A stretch of DNA of 63,054 bases from NCBI GenBank assembly GCA_003170415.1, contig PMZJ01000018.1:1-63054 (forward strand), read 5' to 3'. This stretch comes from Phycisphaerales bacterium (GTDB taxonomy: Bacteria > Planctomycetota > Phycisphaerae > Sedimentisphaerales > Anaerobacaceae). The notes beneath the pieces are model-generated. The model was not told the origin of the DNA. It saw only the letters and a list, made by a program, of their open reading frames with translations, and searched no databases. Positions 36,094-46,478 of the stretch are shown piece by piece. The translations under genes were made by a program, and so were the position numbers. The stretch's first letter is position 1. Each line of letters opens with the position of its first letter.

Positions 36094-37425
36094 ATGCCGT
36101 TTATTGCCAATACCACAGACCAGCAAAAACAGATGCTGGCTGACATAGGCCTTACGATGGAAAAACTCTTTTCGGATATACCAAAAGGGCTTCTGTGCGG
36201 GCAACTGAATCTGCCGGTCGGATTGCCGGAGCAGGAAGTCCGCGAAGTTCTCGCCGGCCTCGCGGGCAAAAACTCGATAGACCTTACGCTTTTCTTAGGC
36301 GGCGGCTTCTACGACCATTTCATACCGGCAGCCGTTTATTCGATAATATCCCGCAGCGAATTCTACACCGCCTACACGCCTTATCAACCCGAGGTCTCGC
36401 AGGGGACATTGCAGGCCATATACGAATATCAATCGACGATTTGCCGACTGACCGATATGGAAGTCGCCAACGCCTCAATCTACGACGGAGGCACCGCGAT
36501 GTACGAGGCGATGATGATGTCCCTTCGCATCACGGGCAGAAACAAAGTAATCATCGATACAAGCGTCAATCCCATTTACCGCGTTATGATTGAATCATAT
36601 ACGCGAAACCTCAAAATCGAGCATGTCCTGACTCACTGCGAGACAGGTCTTGTCGATAGAGAACAGATATTGGCCAAACTCGATAATGATACCGCCGCTG
36701 TGATTTTGCAGAACCCCAACTTCTTCGGCTGCGTCGATGATTTCAGTGACATCGCCGAAGCCGCACATAAAAAGGGAGCGCTCTTAGTCGTATCCAGCTA
36801 TCCCATATCGCTCGGAATCCTGAAAACCCCCGGCTCAATGGGCGCGGATATCGTAACAGGCGAAGGTCAGAGTTTGGGTATGCCGATGTCTTTCGGCGGG
36901 CCATATCTCGGCTTTATGGCGACGCGAATGGAACACGTCCGCAAAATGCCGGGCCGCATCATTGGCCGAACCAAAGACCGCAACGGCAACGATTGCTTCG
37001 TTATGACCCTCCAGGCAAGAGAACAGCATATACGCAGAGAAAAAGCCACGTCAAATATCTGCTCCAATGAGGCCCTGTGCGCGATGACCGCTCTGGTGTA
37101 TCTGTCATTATTGGGCAAAGAGGGCTTGCGCGAAACAGCGCAACTTTGCGCCGATAAGGCCAGTTACGCTTATAACCGCCTGACCGCTATACCCGGCATA
37201 AAATCCCATTTCAAGACAAGATGGTTCTTCAACGAATTTGTGCTCGACCTGCCCAAAGACGCCGCGGATGTGATAGGTAAACTTATAGAAAAAGGTTTCG
37301 CCGCCGGCTTCCCATTGAGCAGGTATTATCCCGATATGAAAAACTGCATCCTTGTATGCGTTACCGAAAAACGAACCAAACAACAGATAGGTATGTTCGC
37401 TGAGGCGCTGGAGAGCGTTTTATGA
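36094..37425 (+). CDS. gcvPA: glycine dehydrogenase (decarboxylating) subunit 1
   Basis: The N-terminal-type half of split glycine decarboxylase, which decarboxylates glycine and loads the remaining aminomethyl group on GcvH. The 443-residue protein has FIANTTDQQKQMLADIG, SFLGGGFYDHFIPA-like (FLGGGFYDHFIPA) and the region MAPYTPYQPE-like (YTPYQPEVSQGTLQAIYEYQ). It lacks the PLP lysine, which is on subunit 2. It overlaps gcvPB by four bases (ATGA), ensuring equal production. Confidence 0.96.
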   Translation: MPFIANTTDQQKQMLADIGLTMEKLFSDIPKGLLCGQLNLPVGLPEQEVREVLAGLAGKNSIDLTLFLGGGFYDHFIPAAVYSIISRSEFYTAYTPYQPEVSQGTLQAIYEYQSTICRLTDMEVANASIYDGGTAMYEAMMMSLRITGRNKVIIDTSVNPIYRVMIESYTRNLKIEHVLTHCETGLVDREQILAKLDNDTAAVILQNPNFFGCVDDFSDIAEAAHKKGALLVVSSYPISLGILKTPGSMGADIVTGEGQSLGMPMSFGGPYLGFMATRMEHVRKMPGRIIGRTKDRNGNDCFVMTLQAREQHIRREKATSNICSNEALCAMTALVYLSLLGKEGLRETAQLCADKASYAYNRLTAIPGIKSHFKTRWFFNEFVLDLPKDAADVIGKLIEKGFAAGFPLSRYYPDMKNCILVCVTEKRTKQQIGMFAEALESVL

Positions 37426-38870
37426 AACTGATATTCGATAAAAGTGTACCCGACAGGCGTGGCGTTACAACAACGCGAAGCGACGTTGCCACGACGGTAA
37501 ATATAAAGAAGGAATTTCTGCGTAATAAACCCGCCCAGCTCGCCGAGCTTAGCGAGCTTGACGTGGTAAGGCATTTTACGGAATTATCTCGTCGCAACTT
37601 CGGCGTCGATACCAATTTTTATCCCCTCGGCTCCTGCACGATGAAATACAACCCCAAAGTTACTGAGCGAATCGCCGCGTATCCCGGCTTTGCGCATTTG
37701 CATCCGCTTCTGCCTCAGTTGCGCGGGGGCGGTATGCTGACACAGGGAGCACTATCCGTCCTTTATGAAATGGATATGCTCCTTCGAGAAATCACCGGCA
37801 TGGCCGGCTTCACTATGCAGCCGATGGCGGGCGCGCACGGCGAACTCACGGGCATAATGATTATGGCCGCCTATCATCGCGACAAAGGCAATAAAAAAAC
37901 CACTGTCCTCATCCCCGATAGCGCACACGGAACCAATCCCGCCAGCGCAGCAATCGCCGGGTACAAAGTCGTCTCCGTCCCCAGTACCGACAAAGGCGTG
38001 ATGGATGTCACCGCCCTTAAAAAACTCCTCAACGATGAAGTCGCGGGTCTTATGCTCACCTGCCCCAATACGCTTGGGTTATTCGACCCGAATATCAAAC
38101 AGATTTGCGATTTGATTCACAGCGTCGATGGCCTCGCCTATTACGATGGCGCAAACCTCAACGCCATCGTCGGCAAAGCCCGCCCCGGCGACTTCGGCTT
38201 CGACATCGTCCACATCAATCTTCACAAAACCTTCGCCACCCCTCACGGCGGCGGCGGCCCCGGCGCAGGCCCCGTCGGCGTTACAAAAAAACTCGTCGAT
38301 TACCTCCCCGTCTCAATAGTTACCAAACGCGACGACGGCACCTACGCCCTCGAATACGACCGCCCCAAATCCATCGGCTACATCGCCCCCTTCTATGGCA
38401 ACTTCGCCGTAATTCTCAAGGCGTATGTTTATATCCTTATGCTCGGTAGAGCCGGCCTCGTCCGCGTCGCCGAAAACGCCGTCCTCAACGCAAATTACGT
38501 CAGAGTTAAATTGCAGAAGCATTTTGAACAGGCAGTAAAGGCAATTTGTATGCACGAATGCGTGCTGACACCATCAAAGGGAATGTTGGATTCCGGTGTT
38601 CACGCATTGGATGTCGCCAAGGCGCTTATTGACCGCGGCTTCCATCCGCCCACCGTTTATTTCCCCACGACCGTCCACGATGCGATTATGATTGAGCCGA
38701 CGGAAACCGAGAGCAAGGAAACGCTCGACTCTTTCATCGATGCGATGATTGATATCGCCGAAGTCGCCAAAAAAGACCCCGAAAAAATCAAGGCCTCGCC
38801 CCTGACAACTCCTGTTTGCAGACCTGACGACACCGCCGCCGCCAAAAATCTCGACTTGGCGTGCCTATAG
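37422..38870 (+). CDS. gcvPB: glycine dehydrogenase (decarboxylating) subunit 2
   Basis: The C-terminal-type, PLP-binding half of the split P protein. The cofactor lysine is K269 in HINLHKTFATPHGGGGPG. The conserved LGSCTMKYNPK, QPMAGAHGELTG and PDSAHGTNPASA segments are present. Length 482 is normal for this subunit. It is the last gene of the gcv operon. The next gene (HNH) is convergent 41 bases away. Confidence 0.97.
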   Translation: MKLIFDKSVPDRRGVTTTRSDVATTVNIKKEFLRNKPAQLAELSELDVVRHFTELSRRNFGVDTNFYPLGSCTMKYNPKVTERIAAYPGFAHLHPLLPQLRGGGMLTQGALSVLYEMDMLLREITGMAGFTMQPMAGAHGELTGIMIMAAYHRDKGNKKTTVLIPDSAHGTNPASAAIAGYKVVSVPSTDKGVMDVTALKKLLNDEVAGLMLTCPNTLGLFDPNIKQICDLIHSVDGLAYYDGANLNAIVGKARPGDFGFDIVHINLHKTFATPHGGGGPGAGPVGVTKKLVDYLPVSIVTKRDDGTYALEYDRPKSIGYIAPFYGNFAVILKAYVYILMLGRAGLVRVAENAVLNANYVRVKLQKHFEQAVKAICMHECVLTPSKGMLDSGVHALDVAKALIDRGFHPPTVYFPTTVHDAIMIEPTETESKETLDSFIDAMIDIAEVAKKDPEKIKASPLTTPVCRPDDTAAAKNLDLACL

Positions 38871-38911
38871 GAAATATCGCGAAGGTATAGAAGCAGCAAA
38901 CCGCTGAAGAG

Positions 38912-39547
38912 CTATTTCAACTCAACAGACCAGTAGGCGCTGTCCAAGAATTGTTTCCAACTGCTGTAGCGCTGATGGCCTAAGTGAATGTGAATGAGCG
39001 GGTTGTGTTTGGGTTTGACCGGCTTTTGAATCAGGGTCAATCCCGCCTGCAGAGGTGTTCTGCCGCCTTTCTTCACGTTGCAGTTGGTGCACGCACAGAC
39101 GATATTCGTCCAGGTGGCTTTGCCTCCCGCGCTTCTTGGGACGACGTGGTCGAGTGAGAGTTCGCTGATGGGTTGTTTTTTGCCGCAATACTGGCAGCGG
39201 TTTTTATCGCGGGCAAAAATGTTCCTGCGGTTGAATTTTACCTCGCTTCTGGGCAGGCGGTCGTAAAACAGCAAACGGATTATCCTCGGCACGGCCACAT
39301 ACAGATTGACCGTCGAAACCCAGTCGTAGTTATCCGGCTCAAAATTACGCTTTAACTCGCTGACCTCGCACCAGCTTTCAAAATCGTAATTGGCGTATGT
39401 GCCTTCCTCGCAGGAAACAACCTCCGCCAGTTGACGACAGAGCATAGAGAACGCCCGCCTGGCGCCGATAATGCGAATCGCCATATAGTGCTTGTTAAGA
39501 ACAAGCACGTTACAGTCCAGACCGGATTCAAGCCCTGCGGATAACAT
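38912..39547 (-). CDS. HNH endonuclease domain protein
   Basis: A 211-residue protein with an HNH nuclease core near residues 108-160. Two zinc-knuckle pairs (CQYC and CTNC) bracket the catalytic LDHVVPRSAGG and the Asn of TWTNIVCAC. An N-terminal domain (about 1-100) begins LDCNVLVLNKHYMAIRI, typical of chromosomal HNH genes found widely in planctomycetes and deltaproteobacteria. It is not part of a visible mobile element or restriction cluster, so a housekeeping or phage-derived role is open. Confidence 0.88.
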   Translation of the reverse strand: MLSAGLESGLDCNVLVLNKHYMAIRIIGARRAFSMLCRQLAEVVSCEEGTYANYDFESWCEVSELKRNFEPDNYDWVSTVNLYVAVPRIIRLLFYDRLPRSEVKFNRRNIFARDKNRCQYCGKKQPISELSLDHVVPRSAGGKATWTNIVCACTNCNVKKGGRTPLQAGLTLIQKPVKPKHNPLIHIHLGHQRYSSWKQFLDSAYWSVELK

Positions 39548-39706
39548 AGTCGGAAACTGCCTTATTTCTTTGCCTTTCCATTCACCGCCTTACTATTGAA
39601 ATAGCAGATATTATGGGAAGTTGCAAGAAAAAACCGGTGTCATTCCAGCGTGAAAAACGAACTGGGGGTATCCTCCTCTGTCCTCCGTATTCCGACCTCT
39701 GTTATC

Positions 39707-39955
39707 TCAGGATTTCGTCGGCTGCTCGTCTTTCTTTGCCTTCTCGCCGCCGGCCGAAAGAGGAACCACGTTTTCTGCCCTTGGGCCTTTTTCGCCCTGC
39801 ACGATGTCAAAGCTGACCGGGTCGCCCTCCGCAAGCGTCTTGTAACCCTCGCTGCTTATGCTTGAGTAGTGCACGAAAACGTCTTTGCCGTCCGAGGCCG
39901 CGATGAAGCCGTAACCCTTCCTTGTGTTAAACCACTTGACCGTTCCCTCTGACAT
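39707..39955 (-). CDS. cold-shock domain protein
   Basis: A single-stranded nucleic acid chaperone of 82 residues. RNP1 is KGYGFI and RNP2 is DVFVHY; the opening [15 protein letters not shown] is typical. A charged tail ([14 protein letters not shown]) extends past the usual ~67-residue domain. It lies next to the HU gene on the same strand. Confidence 0.95.
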   Translation of the reverse strand: MSEGTVKWFNTRKGYGFIAASDGKDVFVHYSSISSEGYKTLAEGDPVSFDIVQGEKGPRAENVVPLSAGGEKAKKDEQPTKS

Positions 39956-40051
39956 ATACCGCCCCGCCTCAACAACTACAACGCAGATACGCTTCTAAAT
40001 ATTTATTATTCGCCGCCCGGTTCTTGCCAATCGAGCGTCGAGTATCGAGAT

Positions 40052-40363
40052 TTATTTTGTCCCCGCCGATTCGCGGGTGCCGGAAATCATGCGGTCCTTC
40101 ATCAGTCGGCCCATCTTGAACTTCACTGTCCTTTTGGCCGGCACGTCCACTCGCTGCAGTGTCTTTGGATTCTGCGCGACGCGCGATGCGCGGGTCCTCG
40201 TCTCGAATACCCCGAAGTCGCGAAACTCAAGCCGGTTGCCCTTCATCAGCTCCGCGGTCATCGTGTCGAGGAATGTCTGAATGATGCGCTTGACTGTTAC
40301 CCGCTTTGCCTGTGTGTCTTTTGCGATACGATCGATAAGTTCTTTTTTTGTAACTGTTGTCAT
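40052..40363 (-). CDS. HU/IHF-family DNA-binding protein
   Basis: A histone-like DNA-bending protein of 103 residues. TKKELIDRIAKDT is the N-terminal helix, LEFRDFGVFETRTRASRVAQNP the beta-arm region (here given as FRDFGVFETR and AQNPKT), and VPAKRTVKFKMG the closing strand. The arm sequence RVAQNPKT replaces the more usual RxxRNPxT. It may be HU or IHF-like; sequence alone does not settle this. The coaE gene is divergent from it. Confidence 0.92.
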   Translation of the reverse strand: MTTVTKKELIDRIAKDTQAKRVTVKRIIQTFLDTMTAELMKGNRLEFRDFGVFETRTRASRVAQNPKTLQRVDVPAKRTVKFKMGRLMKDRMISGTRESAGTK

Positions 40364-40596
40364 ACGTTACCTCGCTTCAACGATAGCTCGTGGCAAATTA
40401 AATCCCGTGTCACCGGGAAACCACCGCCTGACCCTAACCCGCCTTTTGACCATTCGGGTCCCATTGTCTGCCTCTGTAAATCCTGTTTAACCGTTGTCGC
40501 GGCAAATAAACCAAGTAGCCGCAAGTAACTATACTATAACGACTTCTACGCAACAAGAAATTTTTATCGAAAAAATTTTCGCCTGTTCAAAATCGC

Positions 40597-40625
40597 TTGA
40601 CTATTCCACGGATAAATTATAAATT
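40597..40625 (+). promoter_or_regulatory. coaE promoter
   Basis: TTGACT (40597-40602) and TAAATT (40620-40625) are 17 bases apart. The -10 abuts the GTG at 40626, so translation should start downstream of it. Confidence 0.55.
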
Positions 40626-40658
40626 GTGGCTTCTGTGAATACGCGAGGAAAAAAACCC

Positions 40659-41252
40659 GTGATTGGCATCCTGGGCGGAATGTATTCCGGCAAGAGCACA
40701 GTAGCTGCCGAGCTGGCAAAGCTCGGGTGTGCCGTTATCGATGCCGACTCCATATCTCATCAGCTCCTCGAAGAAAAAGACGTTCTTAAAAAAATCGTCC
40801 GCGTATTCGGCAAAGAGGTTCTCGACGGCAAAGGCAAAATCAGCCGGTCTGCCCTGGCAAACAGGATATTCGGCGACCCCGCAAAGCTGGAGACCCTTAC
40901 CGGCATACTGCACCCCCTCGTTATGGCTCGCGTCGAACAGTTGATAGCACAGTTTGACCCCCAGCCCGCCGTCAGGGCGATAGTCCTCGATATACCCCTT
41001 TTGGTCGAAGTTGGCTGGGAAAAACGCTGCGACCACTTCATTTTTGTCGATTGCGCACCCCCAATACGGCTTGAAAGGGCCAAAAAAACGGGTGTTTTCG
41101 AGGCCGACCAGCTAAAAATTCGCGAAAATCTTCAGATTTCTCTGGACAAAAAGAAACGTATCGCCGATAATATCGTCGATAACAATTCCGACTTATCGGG
41201 CTTGTCTAAACAAATCGCTTGTATTTTCTCAACCATTGTGGATAAAGGGTAA
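40659..41252 (+). CDS. coaE: dephospho-CoA kinase
   Basis: CoaE phosphorylates dephospho-CoA in the last step of coenzyme A synthesis. The frame is open from a GTG at 40626, but the promoter -10 ends there; a second GTG at 40659-40661, with GAGGA nine bases upstream, gives a 197-residue protein that begins at the P-loop as the family does. The P-loop is GGMYSGKST, with Met-Tyr in place of the more usual Ile-Gly. DADSISHQLL, ILDIPLLVE-like (LDIPLLVEVGW) and VDCAPPIRLERA are the remaining motifs. Confidence 0.93.
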   Translation: MIGILGGMYSGKSTVAAELAKLGCAVIDADSISHQLLEEKDVLKKIVRVFGKEVLDGKGKISRSALANRIFGDPAKLETLTGILHPLVMARVEQLIAQFDPQPAVRAIVLDIPLLVEVGWEKRCDHFIFVDCAPPIRLERAKKTGVFEADQLKIRENLQISLDKKKRIADNIVDNNSDLSGLSKQIACIFSTIVDKG

Positions 41253-41565
41253 GTGCGGTTAAATACAATGTTTGGATAAGCGTACCCGGTTTGGGGATGC
41301 TGACATAACGCCTTAATACCAATTCAGCCACACTCAGCGCAGTAAAAATTTCGCGCTGGGGTCCGAAAAATCAGCTTGATATTGGCATCGGGGACAAAAA
41401 CTGGCTGTTGGGCACCTGCGGATTACAGGGCATAACCCTCCAGGCAAATGAACGCCGATGGGCGGATAATGGAGAGATTAGCTTCAGCTTAAAGAGCTCC
41501 GCGCGGTTAAAGCGGGCGGGATAACATTACTTGTAACTTGGTTGTTGGCAGATATAGGAGCGAAT
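41253..41565 (+). other. rho leader region
   Basis: No gene is supported in these 313 bases. A hairpin CAGCGC (41335-41340)/GCGCTG (41353-41358) and a purine-rich stretch at 41460-41520 are visible. Long untranslated leaders are usual for rho, which represses itself by early termination, but no known element was recognised. Confidence 0.4.
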
Positions 41566-43035
41566 ATGATTAAAGGTGGCGGAAAGGGCAGAAGGAAAAA
41601 ACGGGGTCAGGACGAGGCAGAAATCGTCGAGCAGCCCGAACAGGCAGAACCTCAGATGCAGGCCGTGGTCGGTACCGAACCGCAGGCCGCCGTCCAGGTC
41701 GTCGATGAGGCCAACGGAACGCAAAAGACCGAAGCGGAATCCACTCACGAAAAATACGAACGGGTAAAAAAGGGGCAATTGTACCTGACGGACCTTCAGA
41801 AGCTGAGCGTCTCCGAGCTCCACGAAATGGCCAAGAAGGACAACATCACCGAATATACCGCCCTCAAAAAACAGGAGCTTATTTTCAGAATCCTCAAGGA
41901 ACGCATCCGCCAGAACGGCCTGATGTATGGCGAGGGCGTCCTCGAAGTCCTGCCAGACGGCTACGGCTTCCTCCGTAACCCCGACTATAATTACCTCTCA
42001 AGCCCCGACGATATTTACGTCTCGCCTTCTCAGATTAGACGCTTCGGCCTGCGAACGGGTAACACCGTCTCGGGCCAGATTCGCCCGCCAAAAGATTCCG
42101 AAAAATACTTCGCTCTCCTTCGCGTCGAGGCCATCAACTTCGAAGACCCGGACCGCCTCGCAGAAAAAACCGTCTTCAGCGACCTCACGCCCCTGCATCC
42201 GCTGGAACGAATAATAATGGAGACAACCCCGGAAGAGCTGAATATGCGGATAATCGACCTGGTGACTCCCGTCGGCAAGGGCCAGCGAGGACTCATCGTC
42301 GCGCCGCCAAGAACAGGAAAAACCGTCCTGCTCCAGAAAATGGCAAATGCCATATCAACCAATAACCCGCAAATCAAATTGATTGTGCTTTTGATAGACG
42401 AGCGACCAGAGGAAGTTACCGAAATGGAACGCAAAACTGCTCCCGACGTCGAGGTAATAAGCTCGACCTTCGATGAGCCGGCCGCTCGCCATTGCCAGGT
42501 CGCAGAAGTCGTCATCGAAAAAGCAAAGCGAATGGTCGAATACGGCCACGACGTGGTCATTCTTTTGGATTCGATTACGCGATTAGCAAGGGCATACAAC
42601 TCCGAAATGCCCCACTCAGGCAAAATCCTCACCGGCGGCGTTGACGCCAGCGCAATGCAGATGCCCAAAAAATTCTTCGGCGCAGCTCGAAAGGTCGAAG
42701 AAGGCGGCTCACTGACCATTTTCGCCACCGCCCTCATCGACACCGGCTCCAAGATGGATGAAGTCATATTCGAGGAATTCAAGGCCACGGGCAATATGGA
42801 ACTGCACTTAGACAGGAAACTTGTTGACCGCCGCGTCTATCCCGCAATCGACATCAGCAGAAGCGGAACCAGAAGAGAAGAACTCCTGCTTGCCCCAAAA
42901 GAGCTTGCCCTCACCTATCGGCTGCGAAGAGTGCTCAGCGAAATGAACCACGTCGAAGCCATAGAACTGCTCAAGGGCCGGCTGCAAAAGTGCAGAACAA
43001 ACGCTGAATTCCTGATGACGATGAACCTCGACTAA
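41566..43035 (+). CDS. rho: transcription termination factor Rho
   Basis: Rho is the hexameric RNA helicase that ends transcription at rut sites. The start is the ATG at 41566-41568 with TAGGAG six bases upstream; the frame is open from a TTG at 41542. The 489-residue protein has an N-terminal acidic/Gln-rich extension (about 1-65), the Rho-N helix-extension-helix ([15 protein letters not shown]), the cold-shock RNA-binding fold ([20 protein letters not shown]), Walker A APPRTGKT at 246-253, [10 protein letters not shown] and the Q/R loops. The N-terminal extension is common in planctomycetes. Confidence 0.97.
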   Translation: MIKGGGKGRRKKRGQDEAEIVEQPEQAEPQMQAVVGTEPQAAVQVVDEANGTQKTEAESTHEKYERVKKGQLYLTDLQKLSVSELHEMAKKDNITEYTALKKQELIFRILKERIRQNGLMYGEGVLEVLPDGYGFLRNPDYNYLSSPDDIYVSPSQIRRFGLRTGNTVSGQIRPPKDSEKYFALLRVEAINFEDPDRLAEKTVFSDLTPLHPLERIIMETTPEELNMRIIDLVTPVGKGQRGLIVAPPRTGKTVLLQKMANAISTNNPQIKLIVLLIDERPEEVTEMERKTAPDVEVISSTFDEPAARHCQVAEVVIEKAKRMVEYGHDVVILLDSITRLARAYNSEMPHSGKILTGGVDASAMQMPKKFFGAARKVEEGGSLTIFATALIDTGSKMDEVIFEEFKATGNMELHLDRKLVDRRVYPAIDISRSGTRREELLLAPKELALTYRLRRVLSEMNHVEAIELLKGRLQKCRTNAEFLMTMNLD

Positions 43036-43076
43036 CCGCTTTGCTTTACATTGCGCGGCTGTTTGATTAAGATTAG

Positions 43077-43110
43077 ATTCCGGCAGGTAAGCGCCTGCCG
43101 GAATTTTTTA
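43077..43110 (+). terminator. intrinsic terminator between rho and valS
   Basis: ATTCCGGCAGG (43077-43087) pairs with CCTGCCGGAAT (43094-43104) around six bases, followed by six T. It ends only 26 bases before the valS start, so it terminates rho and may also act as an attenuator for valS. Confidence 0.88.
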
Positions 43111-43135
43111 TTTCAGGGCATCTTCTGGGCGTTAT

Positions 43136-46072
43136 ATGGCTGAAGAATTAAGCAAGGTTTACGAACCAAAGAACACCGAACAGCAGGCAGCCCAAATCTG
43201 GGCCGCGGGCAATTATTTCCACGCCGAACCGGATGGCGCAAAGCGAAAACCTTACACTATCGTCATACCCCCGCCCAATGTTACCGCCGCTCTGCACTTG
43301 GGCCACGCCCTCAATAACACCCTTCAGGATATCCTCATCCGCTATCACAGGATGCTGGGTCTCAATACCCTCTGGATGCCCGGCACAGACCACGCCGGCA
43401 TCGCTACCCAGACCGTCGTTGAAAAAAGAATCCTGGCCGAAGAAGGCAAAAAACGCACCGATTTCAAACGCAATGAATTTGTCGCCCGCGTCCAGGCCTG
43501 GAAAGACGAATACGAAATTCGAATCATCGACCAGCTAAAGGCGATGGGCTGCTCCTGCGACTGGCAGCGGACGCGTTTCACGATGGACGAAACCTGCGCC
43601 AAAGCCGTCAGGGCCACATTTTTCAACCTCTTCAAAAATGGCTTAATATATAGGGGCAAACGCCTTGTCAACTGGGACCCCGCCACGCAAACCGTCCTTG
43701 CCGATGATGAAGTCGAGCACGAGACAATCCAGGGCAACTTCTGGTATCTGCGTTATCCGTTGGTCGAACCGATTCAGATTGACGGCAAAAAAGTCGAGTA
43801 TGTAACAGTCGCGACCACCCGCCCCGAGACAATGTTAGGTGATACCGCCGTGGCGATGAACCCGGGCGACCCGCGGGCAAAAGTCCTCGTAGGCAAAAAA
43901 ACGAAGCTGCCTATCGTCGGCAGAATCATCCCCATTATCGCCGATGAGCATGTCGTTTTGCCAAATCCTAACAGCGAAGACGAAAAAGCCAAATTCTCAA
44001 CCGGCTTTTTGAAAGTAACACCCGCACACGACCCTGATGACTGGGCGATTGGACAGCGGCATAAGCTCGAAGTCATCAATGTTATGGCGCCCGATGGCTC
44101 AATCAGCGATAAATTCGGCTGGACCGACTGGGAGCAAATCAAAAATCCCGACGCCGAAAACCTCATCGGTATGGACCGCTTCGAGGCACGCGAGGCAATC
44201 GTCGAATGGTTTCGCGAGGAAGGCCTTCTCGAAGAAATCAGGCCCTACGCCCACGAAGTAGGCCACAGTTACCGAAGTCATGTCCCCATCGAGCCATACC
44301 TCTCGGACCAGTGGTATATAGCGGTCAAAAAACCGATTGACCATCTCGCGAAAAAAATTGGCAAAGGAATGATTGATGGAACCGATGTGCCTGTCAATTC
44401 ATTGGCGGGCCTTGCTTTGAAGCCCTTATTGGATGGCCGATTGAAATTTATCCCCGAACGTTACGCCAAAACATATCAGGCCTGGCTCGAAAACCTCCGC
44501 GACTGGCCCATCAGCAGACAGCTATGGTGGGGACATCAAATACCCGTCTGGTCAAAAGCCGGCAGGCAAAAAAACTGCTGCGAGCATAGCACATTTAGCA
44601 CAGTTGTTGAAACCGAGCAGGGACCTGTAACCTACGCCTGTGTCAAACCCGGCTTTGAAGAGCTTGAACAAGCGATTGTCTCTGAGGGCTGGGTGCGAGA
44701 CCCCGATGTTCTCGATACCTGGTTTTCTTCGGCTCTTTGGCCTTTCAGCACGCTTGGCTGGCCAGAAGAATCGCCATTATTGAAAACCTTCTACCCCGGC
44801 GATGTTCTCTGCACCGCCCGCGAAATCATCACGCTTTGGGTCTCGCGTATGGTGATGATGGGCCAATACTGTGCGGGCGATATACCGTTCAAAGACGTTT
44901 ATATCCACGCGATGATACAGGATGGCGAAGGCCGAAAGATGTCCAAAAGCTTAGGCAACGGCATCGACCCCCTCGTCGCAATCAACAGCCACGGCGCAGA
45001 TGCAATGCGGTTTACCCTTGCCAGTATGACCACCGACACGCAGGATATCCGAATGCCCGTCGCGCAAATGACGCTTCCCGATGGCAGGGTCGAAAACACC
45101 TCGCCAAAATTAGACGTCGGCAGAAATTTCTGCAACAAGCTATGGAACGCCTCGCGTTTCGCGATGATGAACCTCGAAGGAACCGACCCTGCCGGCTTTG
45201 ACAAAACCAAACTGGCGATTACCGACAAATGGATTCTCTCTCGCCTCGCGCGGACAATCGCCGAAGTTACCGCGGGCCTTGACGCCTTCAAATATAACGA
45301 ACCATTAAACGCAATTTACAAATTCTTCTGGAACGACTTCTGCGACTGGTATCTCGAATGGGCAAAGCCGCGTATGTTCGATTCGGCTCAAAAACCGATT
45401 GTCCAGAACGTCCTCGCCTTTGTCCTCGACCAGACGCTTCGGCTCTTGCACCCCTTTGTGCCGTTCATCACCGAAGGCATCTTCCAGAAACTAAACGAAC
45501 TCGCCCCGACGCGAGGCCTCAAAGGAATCGCGGAATTAAACGGCGCTAAAGCATTAGTCATAGCCGATTGGCCAAAACGAATCGACGCCCTGATAAATGA
45601 ACAGATTGAGCGGCAAATCGACAATATCCAGACCGTTGTCCGCTGCGTCCGCGACATAAGAAGCAAATGCAACATCCCGCCCTCTTCAAAACTCGTCGTT
45701 TCAATCAACGCGCCAAATGATATTTCAGGAATCCTGAACGCCGACGCCGGCCTTCTCTGTCAGATCGCAAATCTCAAGGAATTCAGCGCATCGCACTCGG
45801 TCTCCAAACCCAAAAACGCCGCTGCCGCAATCGCCGGACAAATGCAGATTTACGTCCACGATGCCATTGATGTCGCCGCCGAGCGCAAACGCCTGACCAA
45901 ACAGAAAGACCAAATCGAAGGCGGGAAAAAAAGCATCGAAGCAAAACTTGCCAACGAAAACTTCATAGCAAGGGCAAAACCGGAAGTCGTCGCCCAGGCC
46001 AAAGAAAAATTAGCTGAATACACCGAACAGCTAAAGGCCGTCGAAAAACACCTGGCCGAATTGAACGATTAA
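43136..46072 (+). CDS. valS: valyl-tRNA synthetase
   Basis: ValRS charges tRNA-Val and edits mis-activated threonine. The 978-residue class I enzyme has HLGH at 54-57 and KMSKS at 601-605. The CP1 editing domain (TTRPETMLGDTAVAMNP) lies about 225-350, and the anticodon-binding and coiled-coil tail ends the protein (KQKDQIEGGKKSIEAKLANE). It follows an intrinsic terminator with no room for a separate promoter after it. The DUF151 gene follows 10 bases later. Confidence 0.97.
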   Translation: MAEELSKVYEPKNTEQQAAQIWAAGNYFHAEPDGAKRKPYTIVIPPPNVTAALHLGHALNNTLQDILIRYHRMLGLNTLWMPGTDHAGIATQTVVEKRILAEEGKKRTDFKRNEFVARVQAWKDEYEIRIIDQLKAMGCSCDWQRTRFTMDETCAKAVRATFFNLFKNGLIYRGKRLVNWDPATQTVLADDEVEHETIQGNFWYLRYPLVEPIQIDGKKVEYVTVATTRPETMLGDTAVAMNPGDPRAKVLVGKKTKLPIVGRIIPIIADEHVVLPNPNSEDEKAKFSTGFLKVTPAHDPDDWAIGQRHKLEVINVMAPDGSISDKFGWTDWEQIKNPDAENLIGMDRFEAREAIVEWFREEGLLEEIRPYAHEVGHSYRSHVPIEPYLSDQWYIAVKKPIDHLAKKIGKGMIDGTDVPVNSLAGLALKPLLDGRLKFIPERYAKTYQAWLENLRDWPISRQLWWGHQIPVWSKAGRQKNCCEHSTFSTVVETEQGPVTYACVKPGFEELEQAIVSEGWVRDPDVLDTWFSSALWPFSTLGWPEESPLLKTFYPGDVLCTAREIITLWVSRMVMMGQYCAGDIPFKDVYIHAMIQDGEGRKMSKSLGNGIDPLVAINSHGADAMRFTLASMTTDTQDIRMPVAQMTLPDGRVENTSPKLDVGRNFCNKLWNASRFAMMNLEGTDPAGFDKTKLAITDKWILSRLARTIAEVTAGLDAFKYNEPLNAIYKFFWNDFCDWYLEWAKPRMFDSAQKPIVQNVLAFVLDQTLRLLHPFVPFITEGIFQKLNELAPTRGLKGIAELNGAKALVIADWPKRIDALINEQIERQIDNIQTVVRCVRDIRSKCNIPPSSKLVVSINAPNDISGILNADAGLLCQIANLKEFSASHSVSKPKNAAAAIAGQMQIYVHDAIDVAAERKRLTKQKDQIEGGKKSIEAKLANENFIARAKPEVVAQAKEKLAEYTEQLKAVEKHLAELND

Positions 46073-46082
46073 AGGGGGCGGG

Positions 46083-46478
46083 ATGGAAATTGAAGTCGAA
46101 CTTTCAAAAATAATAATAAACGAGTCGTCCGACCAGCAGATAATCGTCCTCAAAGAGCGTTATGGCCCGCGAAGCTTCCCTATCGTCATCGGCATCGTCG
46201 AAATTTTCGCCATCGACCGCCGGCTAAAAGGCATCCAGCCCCCGCGACCGATGACCCACGACCTGCTCGACAACATTATCAGATCCCTCGGCGCCCGCGT
46301 CGAAAGAATAATCATCAACGACCTCCGCAACCACACCTTCTACGCCAGGATAGTCCTCAGCTTGAACGGCAAAACCGTCGAAGTTGACTCCCGACCATCC
46401 GATGCAATCGCCCTCGGCGCCGCCTCAGGTGCGCCTATTTTTGTGGCTGAGCAGGTTTTTGACAAGATTCTGGGCTAA
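46083..46478 (+). CDS. bifunctional nuclease family protein (DUF151)
   Basis: A 131-residue DUF151 protein. EVELSKIIINESSDQQIIVL and FPIVIGIVEIFAI open the domain, and VDSRPSDAIALG is its signature. Plant and bacterial homologues have RNase and DNase activity in vitro and are linked to stress or NAD-related functions, but the physiological role is unsettled. It is in the valS transcription unit. Its last 44 bases overlap the end of the convergent lspA. Confidence 0.9.
   Translation: MEIEVELSKIIINESSDQQIIVLKERYGPRSFPIVIGIVEIFAIDRRLKGIQPPRPMTHDLLDNIIRSLGARVERIIINDLRNHTFYARIVLSLNGKTVEVDSRPSDAIALGAASGAPIFVAEQVFDKILG

Noticed and set aside
40626..40658. coaE start at the GTG 40626
   Set aside because: It abuts the predicted -10 box, so it would lie before or at the transcript start.
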